Part shown: in pieces, positions 28,889 through 37,071 of the stretch
Layout of the letters: the number at the start of each line of letters is the position of its first letter
Numbering within the stretch: position 1 is the first letter of the stretch
Assembly: GCF_047250365.1 (NCBI RefSeq)
Contig: NZ_JBLBVL010000018.1
Coordinates: 13,162 to 77,161 of the forward strand
Direction of reading: 5' to 3'
Source of the DNA: Thaumasiovibrio sp047250365
GTDB taxonomy: Bacteria > Pseudomonadota > Gammaproteobacteria > Enterobacterales > Vibrionaceae
DNA: 64,000 nucleotides
Notes under the pieces: model-generated
The model's input: the letters and a program-made list of their open reading frames with translations, nothing else
The model's database searches: none
What the model was told of the DNA's origin: nothing
Position numbers and translations under genes: made by a program

Positions 28889-29918
28889 TCACAACCTCTT
28901 GCTCTGGCAAGTTAACCGCTTCGCCATCTGCATGGTATAAGCAAAGTTCGCGGGCTAAGGCTTCTTGTGGTTGGTCGACCAAAACAACACGCTCGCCCAA
29001 TGTTTCATAAGCTTTTTTAACCGCTGGATAAATCAAGCTAGCACCGCCACCAACAAGGTAAACACGGTTTGGGTTTTTTGCGAACTTCTTCGCTTCGTAA
29101 GCCACTTGCTTACCCAGCTCATCAATTTTGGTCGCGATTTTCTCTAAAATATGCGGAATTTGTGTTTCGTCATTCACGACTTCGCGCACAAAATCTAAAT
29201 TATCACGCTGCTTAATCAACTCATTTGCGACGAGGTAGCTCGAATCGCTCTCCGCCACTGCCAATGATTTACGCGCCACATCTGTCACCATGGAAACGCC
29301 AATTTCATTGTTACCATAGATAGCAGAAACATCTTCAAACTCGCCAACAATGACGCCCATATCCAACGTAGTACCACCAATATCAATCACCAGCGAACGA
29401 TTAAACTGACTGACCGATTGCATGGTTAACGTTGATAACACAGCAGGCAAACTTTCTGGCATCACTTCCACGTCAACAATGTTGAACAATTCGCCTTTAT
29501 TAAGCTCAATACTACGCATTAAATTCTCGCGCTTTCGCGCAATTTTTTCTTCATTCTTTTGGCAATCTTCAGCGTTATAGTATTCAGTAATAGGCAATGT
29601 TACGACAAGCGTTACTGGGCATGGCTCAATACCTGTCTGTAGCAACGCATGGTGAACCGACAACAAGTTTAAATCATCATATTGGTAATCGACGTGGGTC
29701 GTCTCCAGCGCCTTATCTGACGTCATGTCGTAGGTGTACTTGGTCGTCCCTACGGTATAGTTGTAGATTTTTTTGTCTTTTCTCAGCGCCGCACTTTTCC
29801 AGTTTTTACGAAACGAGTTCGGTGAAATTACGGTATGCAGTTCACCGTTTTCTAACCAGCTAACCTTTACGTTGGTTGAGCCATCATCAACTGCAAATTT
29901 ACGTGGAGCCATTGTCAT
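28881..29918 (-). CDS. ParM/StbA-type actin-like partition ATPase
   Basis: A 345-residue actin-fold protein close to ParM of plasmid R1. Phosphate 1 motif VDDGSTNVKVSW, the SPNSF stretch, VTLPITEYY, phosphate 2 LVIDIGGTTLDMGV, and the adenosine motif VYLVGGGASL are all present. ParM polymerises to push plasmid copies apart together with ParR and a centromere. Start at ATG 29918 is chosen because AGGATCAC precedes it. The genes on both sides look chromosomal, so this is either a chromosomally captured plasmid system or a domesticated one. Confidence 0.9.
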   Translation of the reverse strand: MTMAPRKFAVDDGSTNVKVSWLENGELHTVISPNSFRKNWKSAALRKDKKIYNYTVGTTKYTYDMTSDKALETTHVDYQYDDLNLLSVHHALLQTGIEPCPVTLVVTLPITEYYNAEDCQKNEEKIARKRENLMRSIELNKGELFNIVDVEVMPESLPAVLSTLTMQSVSQFNRSLVIDIGGTTLDMGVIVGEFEDVSAIYGNNEIGVSMVTDVARKSLAVAESDSSYLVANELIKQRDNLDFVREVVNDETQIPHILEKIATKIDELGKQVAYEAKKFAKNPNRVYLVGGGASLIYPAVKKAYETLGERVVLVDQPQEALARELCLYHADGEAVNLPEQEVVNG

Positions 29919-30013
29919 TGTGATCCTACTTCTATTCTCAATGAAGGAGATTTTAAAATTGCATGAAGTAAATAAAATCAAAGCCATAATGGCAAACTAG
30001 ACGCACAATATTT

Positions 30014-30112
30014 GAAGCAGCGCGGCAAAATAAAAATATTTTTATCAATTATTTAAGCAATGCGCAATAACGGTCGAGCGTTAAATATCTTCAGCAATGG
30101 GGCAAAATGCGT
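30014..30112. repeat. Possible ParR-binding repeats upstream of parM
   Basis: Upstream of the ParM gene are three loosely similar units: GCAGCGCGGCAAAAT, GCAATGCGCAATAAC and GCAATGGGGCAAAAT. Centromeres of ParMR systems usually consist of short repeats just upstream of parM. The repeats are imperfect, so this is only a candidate. Confidence 0.3.
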
Positions 30113-30178
30113 TGGTGGTTGCCCTTTCGTCGTAAGGAGCGGTATGATTCAAACAAACAAACGGATGAGGCGATTGAT

Positions 30179-31048
30179 ATGTTGAATAATGTTGCATTTA
30201 TTGGGCTTGGAACCATGGGGTACCCAATGGCAGGACACCTTAGTAACAAAGGTTACAATGTTACCACCTTCAATCGTACTACGAGCAAAGCCCAAGCTTG
30301 GGTCAAGGAATACAACGGCGCTTTTGCACATACCCCCGCACAATGCGTAGACAATGCCGATATCGTGTTTACCTGCGTTGGCAACGATCAAGACCTACGA
30401 GAAGTTTACTGTGGCGAAAATGGAATCCTCGCATCAGTAAAACCCAACACGCTCTTGGTGGACCACACTACCGCTTCACCACAAATCGCCCGAGAGCTTG
30501 ATAAGTTAGCGCGAGATAAACAGTGTGCTTTTATTGATGCGCCTGTATCTGGCGGTGAAACCGGCGCAATTAACGGCCTCTTAACCATCATGGTGGGTGG
30601 AGACGAGGCCGCATTTAAGCAGGCCGAGCCCGTTATGCAAGCTTATGCTAAATCAACGGCACTAATGGGGTCTATCGGTAATGGTCAGGTCACCAAAATG
30701 GCTAATCAGCTTTGCGTTGCTGGTGTCTTACAGGGTCTTGCTGAAGCGATTACACTGGCACAAAGCGCAGGGCTAGATATTGAGAAGATGGTGAATGTCC
30801 TTAAGCACGGCGCAGCCGGTTCGTGGCAAATGGAAAATCGCGCAGTCACCATGGCAAATGATCAGTTTGATTTTGGTTTCGCTATCGATTGGATGCGTAA
30901 AGATCTGGCCATCTGCTTTTCCGAAGCAGATAAACTGGGTGTTGATCTTCCATTGGCACGCCTCGTCGACTCAGCATACGAGGACTTGCAGCAGCAAGGA
31001 GAAAACCGTAGCGACACATCTGTATTGATCAAACAATTTAAGCGCTAA
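30179..31048 (+). CDS. 3-hydroxyisobutyrate dehydrogenase family NAD(P)-dependent reductase
   Basis: A 289-residue beta-hydroxyacid dehydrogenase. The N-terminal nucleotide motif is FIGLGTMGYPMAGHL, the substrate-binding motif is DAPVSGGETGA, and the catalytic lysine is in GNGQVTKMANQL. Such enzymes reduce tartronate semialdehyde, succinic semialdehyde or glyoxylate, or oxidise 3-hydroxyisobutyrate; specificity is not decided by these motifs. ATG 30179 is the start matching the family; 24 upstream codons are dropped. Confidence 0.88.
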   Translation: MLNNVAFIGLGTMGYPMAGHLSNKGYNVTTFNRTTSKAQAWVKEYNGAFAHTPAQCVDNADIVFTCVGNDQDLREVYCGENGILASVKPNTLLVDHTTASPQIARELDKLARDKQCAFIDAPVSGGETGAINGLLTIMVGGDEAAFKQAEPVMQAYAKSTALMGSIGNGQVTKMANQLCVAGVLQGLAEAITLAQSAGLDIEKMVNVLKHGAAGSWQMENRAVTMANDQFDFGFAIDWMRKDLAICFSEADKLGVDLPLARLVDSAYEDLQQQGENRSDTSVLIKQFKR

Positions 31049-31054
31049 CTACCC

Positions 31055-31087
31055 TGCTCGACGCCCGTTATGTCGAGCATTCCTTTT
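31055..31087 (+). terminator. Terminator after the dehydrogenase gene
   Basis: TGCTCGAC and GTCGAGCA form an 8-bp stem, followed by TTCCTTTT. Confidence 0.75.
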
Positions 31088-31098
31088 AGGCTAACTAA

Positions 31099-31647
31099 AT
31101 GAAAACGCTGTACGCTTTTATAATTTTACTTCTCTCCTCCATAATAAATGTGGTAAATGGAGCACCATCGGTCTACCAGATAAAAATGCTGGATTTCACC
31201 GACAGCTACGGAAACGTCAGGATGCGCCATCACCCAGGTTTTCCCTTTCCGGACCCATTACGCATCACGCGTAATCTGAATCTGGAAGGCGCTAATATTG
31301 CGCGGCTTCCGCGCACAGTAGACATTGGCGGTAACTTGAATTTGGCCTACACGCCAATCAAGCGATTGCCACAGCGGATACGTGTCGGGGGCTATATTAA
31401 TTTGGCGCATAGCCAAATTGAATCCTTGTCTAACGGGTTGCAAGTACACGGCGATCTATCGCTGATTGCAACACCAATTAAATCCTTGCCACCCTATCTC
31501 TATATCGCAGGGAACTTCTATATAGGCGGAACCAGCATAACGCAACTTCCCCCTTACCTGATGCTGAAGGGTGACTTACATTTAGGCGGGAACCCGTTAC
31601 CAGACATTCCGGAAACAGCACAAATTGATGGGCTCATCTATTACTGA
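31099..31647 (+). CDS. Exported leucine-rich-repeat-like protein with six 20-residue repeats
   Basis: A 182-residue protein with an N-terminal signal peptide (residues 1-22, cleavage near NGA) and a repeat domain. From residue 60 to 179 there are exactly six tandem 20-residue units with the pattern LxLxxTxIxxLPxxLxVxGx, for example LNLAYTPIKRLPQRIRVGGY. This would fold as a small beta-solenoid/LRR-like rod in the periplasm or outside. No enzymatic motif is visible. It is a single gene bounded by terminators on both sides. No specific family is recognised, so function is unknown; ligand or protein binding is the natural guess. Confidence 0.8.
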   Translation: MKTLYAFIILLLSSIINVVNGAPSVYQIKMLDFTDSYGNVRMRHHPGFPFPDPLRITRNLNLEGANIARLPRTVDIGGNLNLAYTPIKRLPQRIRVGGYINLAHSQIESLSNGLQVHGDLSLIATPIKSLPPYLYIAGNFYIGGTSITQLPPYLMLKGDLHLGGNPLPDIPETAQIDGLIYY

Positions 31648-31706
31648 TAAAAGGCTTTTGCGCCGCAACCTAGCACGTCGAGTGGCATTTCATGCTATCA
31701 AAATAA

Positions 31707-31737
31707 AAAATGCGCCATGAATGACATGACGCATTTT
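31707..31737. terminator. Bidirectional terminator between the repeat protein and the helicase gene
   Basis: AAAATGCG/CGCATTTT plus an inner CATG/CATG form a long stem between convergent genes, with A and T flanks. Confidence 0.75.
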
Positions 31738-31761
31738 AAGGGATAGTGCTAGTTTGAAGGG

Positions 31762-33102
31762 TTATTCTGGGTCTGGCATTTTACGCTTCTTCGGAACAAA
31801 CACGCTATCACCCACCGCGACATTCTTATAAAAGGCCTTGTCGCGTTTAGGCGCTGCTGTACCTTGCTTTTTCGGTGCCGCTTTCTTCTGACTTTTTCCA
31901 GCCGCTGGCTTGCCTTTTGGCTTAAAGGTTTTCTTTGGCTTCGGTTTTAAGCCTTTAAATTTACCTTCAAAACCTTCAATGACCGTAAAGCTGATGCTTT
32001 GAGACAAAAACGCCTCGACATTTTTAAAGCTAATCCAATCTTTCGGGCCAACCAAAGAGAAGGCTTGGCCTTTGTTACCAGCACGTCCGGTTCGACCAAC
32101 ACGGTGTACATACTCTTCAGCATGTTTTGGCATATCAAAGTTGAATACGTGAGAAACGTTTTCGATATCTAAACCACGAGACGCGACATCTGTCGTTACG
32201 AGAATCTTATGCACATGACGCTCAAACTGACTCATGATGTTATTACGTGCCGTTTGATTCATGCTACCACTCAGTGCCACCGCTTTACGCTGTTGTTTGT
32301 TTAGCATTTCGGTTAAACGGTCTGTATCGCTGCGGGTCGCCGTAAAGATGATGACCTGTTTGTAATCTTCAGTCTCTAGCAAATGGTTAAGTACGGCTTC
32401 TTTGTGATCTAAGTGATCCACCAACACAAATTTCTGGTCAATATCTTTATGCTCTTCATTCGACACGCCAACTGAGATTTGTTTTGGTTGTTCTAGCATA
32501 TCAGCAGCAATCGTGTTCACTTGCTGATGATCCAAGGTTGCAGAGAACATCATGGTTTGACGACGACGGTGAGAAGCGGCGGCATTAATTTTTTTGAGTT
32601 GTTCTTCAAAACCCAAATCAAGCATACGGTCGGCTTCATCCAAAATAAGCATTTCTAAGCCATCTAAGCTCATGCTACGGTGTTCTAAGTGATCGGCTAG
32701 ACGTCCTGGGGTAGCAATAACAAACATCGGGTCTTTATTGCGAAATACTTTCACTTGATCATTAAAGTTTTCACCACCTAGAACCAAGGTCGCATCGTAT
32801 GGCGTACCAGCAATCAACAACTTAAGTTGCCCATACACCTGTTTCGCCAATTCGCGGGTTGGGGTCAGAATCAAAACTCGTGGGTCACGGCGGGTGAAAG
32901 GCTTACCGCGATACATACGTTGCATTGCTGGCAATAGAAAAGCCAACGTTTTACCCGAACCTGTTTTTGACGATGCAAGTAAATCTTTTCCGGCAATTCC
33001 CACTGGGATCGCCTGCGCCTGAATATCAGTCGCTGAAGTAAACCCTAAATGGTCAACTTTTTTCAATAGGCGATTATCTAAACCAAGATCTTTAAACTGC
33101 AA
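31762..33102 (-). CDS. DEAD-box ATP-dependent RNA helicase
   Basis: A 446-residue DEAD-box helicase. Q motif region GFTSATDIQAQAIP, motif I SSKTGSGKT, Ia PTRELAKQ, Ib TPGRLADH, II DEAD, III SAT, V TDVASRGLD and VI HRVGRTGRAG are all present. The C-terminal tail (about residues 378-446) is rich in Lys, Pro and Ala and should bind RNA. It belongs to the RhlE/SrmB-like group, acting in ribosome assembly or RNA decay; the exact orthologue cannot be decided. Confidence 0.9.
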   Translation of the reverse strand: MQFKDLGLDNRLLKKVDHLGFTSATDIQAQAIPVGIAGKDLLASSKTGSGKTLAFLLPAMQRMYRGKPFTRRDPRVLILTPTRELAKQVYGQLKLLIAGTPYDATLVLGGENFNDQVKVFRNKDPMFVIATPGRLADHLEHRSMSLDGLEMLILDEADRMLDLGFEEQLKKINAAASHRRRQTMMFSATLDHQQVNTIAADMLEQPKQISVGVSNEEHKDIDQKFVLVDHLDHKEAVLNHLLETEDYKQVIIFTATRSDTDRLTEMLNKQQRKAVALSGSMNQTARNNIMSQFERHVHKILVTTDVASRGLDIENVSHVFNFDMPKHAEEYVHRVGRTGRAGNKGQAFSLVGPKDWISFKNVEAFLSQSISFTVIEGFEGKFKGLKPKPKKTFKPKGKPAAGKSQKKAAPKKQGTAAPKRDKAFYKNVAVGDSVFVPKKRKMPDPE

Positions 33103-33310
33103 AATATAACTCCAAACCCAACGGGCAAAAACTGTGCAATGACATGTATGCTAAATAGCGCGCGAGGATAGCATGAACCAAGGGTTATCGTGAAGCCCAG
33201 CGCATGTAAATACTGGTATTATATACGCTCAGAAGCAAAAGAGGCAGTACATCCCTGCTTCCACGACGTTTTAGAGAGTGACTGACCACATTTGTATAAG
33301 GAGGTTAACC

Positions 33311-33820
33311 ATGAGCAAGCTGCATCACCAATGGAAATCTTTTTCGTTAGTCGAAGAGCCAATCGCATTCCCCGATGGTCGCCAATGCTACCACACCACA
33401 CTCAAACACCCCGGCGCAAGTGTCATTATGGCACAAACAAAGCAGGGGCAATTCGTTCTGATCAGGCAGTTTAGACCCTCATTAAAACGCTGGATAATCG
33501 AACTGCCGGCTGGTACCCGCGAGGGAAATGAATCACCACTGACCTGCGCAAAACGGGAATTAATCGAAGAGACAGGCTACAGCGCTCAACACTGGCAACA
33601 CTTAGGGCAAATCCACCCAGCCCCAGGCTTTTGCGATGAGGCACTAGAGATCTATCTCGCCACAACGTTAAGCCAAACAGACACCAATTTTGATGATGAC
33701 GAACTCATCGAGGTACTCACCCTAGATTTAACAACAATCACTGCGTGGATTAAAGCCGGAAAAATTACCGATGCGAAAACCATCTGTGCTTTTATGTTAC
33801 TGGGGTTACATAGCCGATAA
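33311..33820 (+). CDS. Nudix hydrolase, ADP-ribose pyrophosphatase-like
   Basis: A 169-residue Nudix protein. The Nudix box is complete: G(TREGN)E(SPLTCAK)REL-I-EETGY. The start at ATG 33311 follows a near-perfect AAGGAGG, so the upstream extension to 33278 is rejected. Overall features (IRQFRPSLKRWIIELPAG ahead of the box and PGFCDEALEIYLA after) fit the ADP-ribose pyrophosphatase group that cleaves ADP-sugars, though the substrate is inferred. Confidence 0.85.
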   Translation: MSKLHHQWKSFSLVEEPIAFPDGRQCYHTTLKHPGASVIMAQTKQGQFVLIRQFRPSLKRWIIELPAGTREGNESPLTCAKRELIEETGYSAQHWQHLGQIHPAPGFCDEALEIYLATTLSQTDTNFDDDELIEVLTLDLTTITAWIKAGKITDAKTICAFMLLGLHSR

Positions 33821-33834
33821 CGACGTATTACCCG

Positions 33835-34767
33835 CTACACAGAGCGCGTCATTTCGTCGGCGGTTATCACACGCTCGATGAGTGCTAAAAGCCATGCGAG
33901 CTTGTCACTCTGTGCTCGATGGCGTAACCACACCATGGATATATCGAAGTTTCCAACATCCACCGGTGGTTCACAACGGCTGAGATGTTGATTGTAAGGG
34001 GTTAACAGTGCCATTCTTCGCGGGATAATACAAATTAGCTCTCTTCCTATCATTAAGTTACCGACAGTTAAAAAATTTTTTGAGGTAACAGTGACGCGAC
34101 GCTTTAAACCTAACTCACTGAGTTGACTATCAACTGTACTATGAAAACTGCCATCCGGACTGACTAACGCTTGGGCAATATTGGCAAACTGCTGTGGCGA
34201 CAGCGGGCACTCAATATCGACAACCTTTGGGTCATAAAGACAAACGTGCGACTCGGTATACAGTTTTTTCCCCACAAACTGGGCTGGTAAGCGGGGGAAA
34301 CTGCCAATGACGATATCAACTTTCTCATTGTTGAACGCGTTTTGATAGTCTTGGCGATTAACATTAACAAAGCCAACTTTAGCGCTTGGCGCTTGAGCGA
34401 GAATCGCTTCATAGATAGCAGGGGCAAAGACTGACTCTGCATAATCACTTAAGCCTATCCGGCAAACGCCATTATATTGCTCAGCGTCGAACTGCTCTTC
34501 TTGCAATATTTTGCTCAGCGTATTGTTCAGCAATTGATCAATCATCGGCGCCAGTTTCGTTGCACGATCAGTTGGAACCATTTGATGGCCTTTGCGTTCA
34601 AACAATCTGTCATTAAACATCGCTCGAAGCTTTTGTAAGTTATGACTCATGGCAGATTGACTAACAAAGCATTTGGCGGCCGCTTTAGTCACACTACGTT
34701 CTTGATACAATTGGTAAAACGCGACCAATAGATTAAGGTCTACATGACGCCAGTCTATTTGACTCAT
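33835..34767 (-). CDS. LysR family regulator, divergent from chrA
   Basis: A 310-residue LysR regulator of the LeuO/NodD-like subgroup: WRHVDLNLLVAFYQLYQERSVTKAA then CFVSQSAMSHNLQKLR at the N terminus. It is divergent from the chromate-transporter gene with about 100 bases in between, so it probably controls it. The inducer cannot be told. Confidence 0.88.
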   Translation of the reverse strand: MSQIDWRHVDLNLLVAFYQLYQERSVTKAAAKCFVSQSAMSHNLQKLRAMFNDRLFERKGHQMVPTDRATKLAPMIDQLLNNTLSKILQEEQFDAEQYNGVCRIGLSDYAESVFAPAIYEAILAQAPSAKVGFVNVNRQDYQNAFNNEKVDIVIGSFPRLPAQFVGKKLYTESHVCLYDPKVVDIECPLSPQQFANIAQALVSPDGSFHSTVDSQLSELGLKRRVTVTSKNFLTVGNLMIGRELICIIPRRMALLTPYNQHLSRCEPPVDVGNFDISMVWLRHRAQSDKLAWLLALIERVITADEMTRSV

Positions 34768-34868
34768 TCAATATCCTGTTTTGCTAATAGTAACAATTAA
34801 AACTATTAATTTGATTCATTCTAGACCAGTCGTTACCTTCCTTCTACACCCATTTTGATGAGCGCAAT

Positions 34869-36002
34869 ATGTTTACTCTGTTTAAAACGTTTTTCTTTCT
34901 TGGCTGGATTAGCTTTGGTGGCCCTGCGGCACATATTGGATATTTCAGAAACACTTTTGTTAAAAAACTACATTGGCTATCAGAAGAAGAGTACGGACAA
35001 CTGGTCGCCTTAAGTCAGTTTTTACCCGGACCGGGATCAAGCCAAGTTGGTTTTGCGATTGGCTATAAGAAAGCTGGCATAGTTGGCGCCTTTACTGCTT
35101 TCTTCGCGTTTACACTTCCATCTGTTCTCATTATGTTATCGCTAGCAGCATTGAGTAGCACCGTGACTGAAACAGCGACATTTCAGGCTGTCGTTCATGG
35201 TCTCAAGCTTCTTGCCGTTGTTGTTGTGTTCGAGGCCATATTGGGAATGTATCAAAATTTCTGTAAAGAACGTACGACGGTGTTACTCGCAACCGTTACC
35301 GCTATTACGTTACTTATCTACGGAGGAACAGCAGTACAAATAGGCACTCTGGTTTTCGCAGCAAGCGTGGGTGCGAGAAAGCTGACTGGCGAGCCGCAAC
35401 CTGTGCAACGTAAAGCCACAATCAACATGATACCTATGCTAACCTTCGTTCTTTTAATCTCTATCGGCTTTGCTTCGCCACTACTAATGGGCGGAACAAA
35501 AGTTTTTGCGGAATTTTTCCAAGCAGGAAGTTTAGTCTTTGGTGGCGGCCACGTTGTTCTACCGTTACTACAAAGCATTGTCGGATCTCAACTTAGTCCA
35601 GACGAATTTTTAACCGGATACGCAGCCGCACAGGCGATCCCCGGACCAATGTTCACGCTTGCCACATACTTAGGGTATTTTCTGTTACCAGAATCGCCTA
35701 TCTTGGGCGCATTAACAGCGACCATCGCCGTTTTTTTACCTGGCTTTTTGCTCATTCTAGCGGTACTGCAAAACTGGCATACTTTAGCGAAGCAACCCAA
35801 ATTGGCAGGGGCGATTAAAGGGGTGAATGCCGCCGTTGTCGGGTTATTAATGTCGGCACTGTATTCGCCCATTTTTACAGAAGCAGTATTTAACACTGTT
35901 GATATGGCAGTGGTTATACTGGGGATTGTCCTTCTCAAACAATTTAAAATGCCCATTGTTTGGTTAGTCGTTCTGTTTGCCGTGTTAGGTTGTGTTGTTT
36001 AA
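34869..36002 (+). CDS. chrA: ChrA family chromate efflux transporter
   Basis: A 377-residue membrane protein made of two homologous CHR domains. The first has FGGPAAHIGYFRNTFV and SQFLPGPGSSQVGFAIGY, the second has FGGGHVVLPLLQSIV and AQAIPGPMFTLATYLGYF. This two-domain length is typical of long-chain ChrA proteins, which export chromate or an oxyanion relative using the proton-motive force. It is divergent from a LysR gene. Confidence 0.9.
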   Translation: MFTLFKTFFFLGWISFGGPAAHIGYFRNTFVKKLHWLSEEEYGQLVALSQFLPGPGSSQVGFAIGYKKAGIVGAFTAFFAFTLPSVLIMLSLAALSSTVTETATFQAVVHGLKLLAVVVVFEAILGMYQNFCKERTTVLLATVTAITLLIYGGTAVQIGTLVFAASVGARKLTGEPQPVQRKATINMIPMLTFVLLISIGFASPLLMGGTKVFAEFFQAGSLVFGGGHVVLPLLQSIVGSQLSPDEFLTGYAAAQAIPGPMFTLATYLGYFLLPESPILGALTATIAVFLPGFLLILAVLQNWHTLAKQPKLAGAIKGVNAAVVGLLMSALYSPIFTEAVFNTVDMAVVILGIVLLKQFKMPIVWLVVLFAVLGCVV

Positions 36003-36025
36003 CTTCGGTACACTCTCTGCCATGA

Positions 36026-36241
36026 TCGTGTCAAGTCAATCGCACTTTCAACATTACTTGTCGCTTCAATGTCAGGGTTGCCAATGCTCCTGAACTAAAA
36101 GACGAGTTATTCACAACAGATGAACACGGCCGAGCCTTTATCCCTGCAACGTTAAATGCCAGCCGCTCTGTAAAAGTAACTGCATCTGATAAGGATCAAT
36201 ATGTTGCTTCGGGAACTATTTTCTTTAGCGACTCTGATTAA
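36026..36241 (+). pseudogene. Gene fragment, C-terminal end of an unknown beta-domain protein
   Basis: A frame without start codon runs from after a TGA at 36023 to TAA at 36239-36241. The end reads like a folded domain (ELKDELFTTDEHGRAFIPA, SRSVKVTASDKDQYVASG) of an Ig-like or carboxypeptidase-regulatory type. A terminator hairpin follows it. It looks like the remains of a larger gene whose 5' part has been lost; the parent family is not recognised. Confidence 0.35.
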
Positions 36242-36254
36242 TGCAAGCCTCATA

Positions 36255-36283
36255 AGCCCTGTATAGCAGGGCTTCTTCTTTAA
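36255..36283 (+). terminator. Terminator after the gene fragment
   Basis: AGCCCTG and CAGGGCT form a 7-bp stem followed by TCTTCTTT. Its position supports the idea that the fragment just upstream is the end of a former gene. Confidence 0.7.
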
Positions 36284-36345
36284 GGTGTTTTAATAGCAAT
36301 CCAGACAATAGTCTTAAATTAATCTGAAGGGCATATAACAGCACG

Positions 36346-36963
36346 CTACTCCACCAGCCATGTAGCCGATGTCACAACGTCATCGCCCGCTGTTACCTCG
36401 GCAACAAATTGTTTCCCCGCTTGAACTTTGCCAACACCAGATGGGGTACCCGTCATCACGATATCACCATCGTTCAATGTCATGAATGACTGGATTTCTT
36501 GCAAAATCACTTCAGGCGAATAAATCATCAGTGAAACGGTACCAGATTGAATTAGCACATCATCGATTGAAAGGCGCAAGCCCAATTCACCACTCGCAGC
36601 CGTTGGTAAAGGCACAAACTGGCTAAATAGTGCTGAACCATCGAACGCTTTACACCGCTCCCACGGTAGTCCCTTTTGTTTTAAATTGTTCTGCACACCT
36701 CGCTTCGTGAGGTCCAAACCTACTGCTACAGCATCAAATCGGCCATTTCGGTAAAGAAAAGACAACTCCGCCTCATAATGAAGCGCATCTCCACCGTGTG
36801 AAGCTAGCAAGGTGTCTGTTATGGCAGAGTTAGGCTTGGTGAACAGTACCATCTCATCAGGTACTTCATTACCTAACTCGTGAATATGAGCCACATAATT
36901 ACGGCCAACACACACGATTTTATTCGGTGTCACAGCTTGCTCCTCAACAATAACTTGTTTCAT
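36346..36963 (-). CDS. Fumarylacetoacetate hydrolase family protein (YcgM-like)
   Basis: A 205-residue single-domain FAH protein. Visible: VCVGRNYVAHIHELGNEVP, FTKPNSAI, the metal-ligand stretch HYEAELSFLY, KAFDGSALFSQFVP, and TGTPSGVGKVQAG. The family includes oxaloacetate decarboxylases/tautomerases and acylpyruvases; the compact size and YNYxxHxxE-like start resemble YcgM. The substrate is not certain. Confidence 0.88.
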   Translation of the reverse strand: MKQVIVEEQAVTPNKIVCVGRNYVAHIHELGNEVPDEMVLFTKPNSAITDTLLASHGGDALHYEAELSFLYRNGRFDAVAVGLDLTKRGVQNNLKQKGLPWERCKAFDGSALFSQFVPLPTAASGELGLRLSIDDVLIQSGTVSLMIYSPEVILQEIQSFMTLNDGDIVMTGTPSGVGKVQAGKQFVAEVTAGDDVVTSATWLVE

Positions 36964-37071
36964 GCTTTATAAATCCCTTCCAGCATTCCCTTGTAAGAGC
37001 AAAGTATCATCGATAAAAATAGCCGGCAATGGCGACGTTGAAAAACACATTATTAGCAACGAAAATATTGA

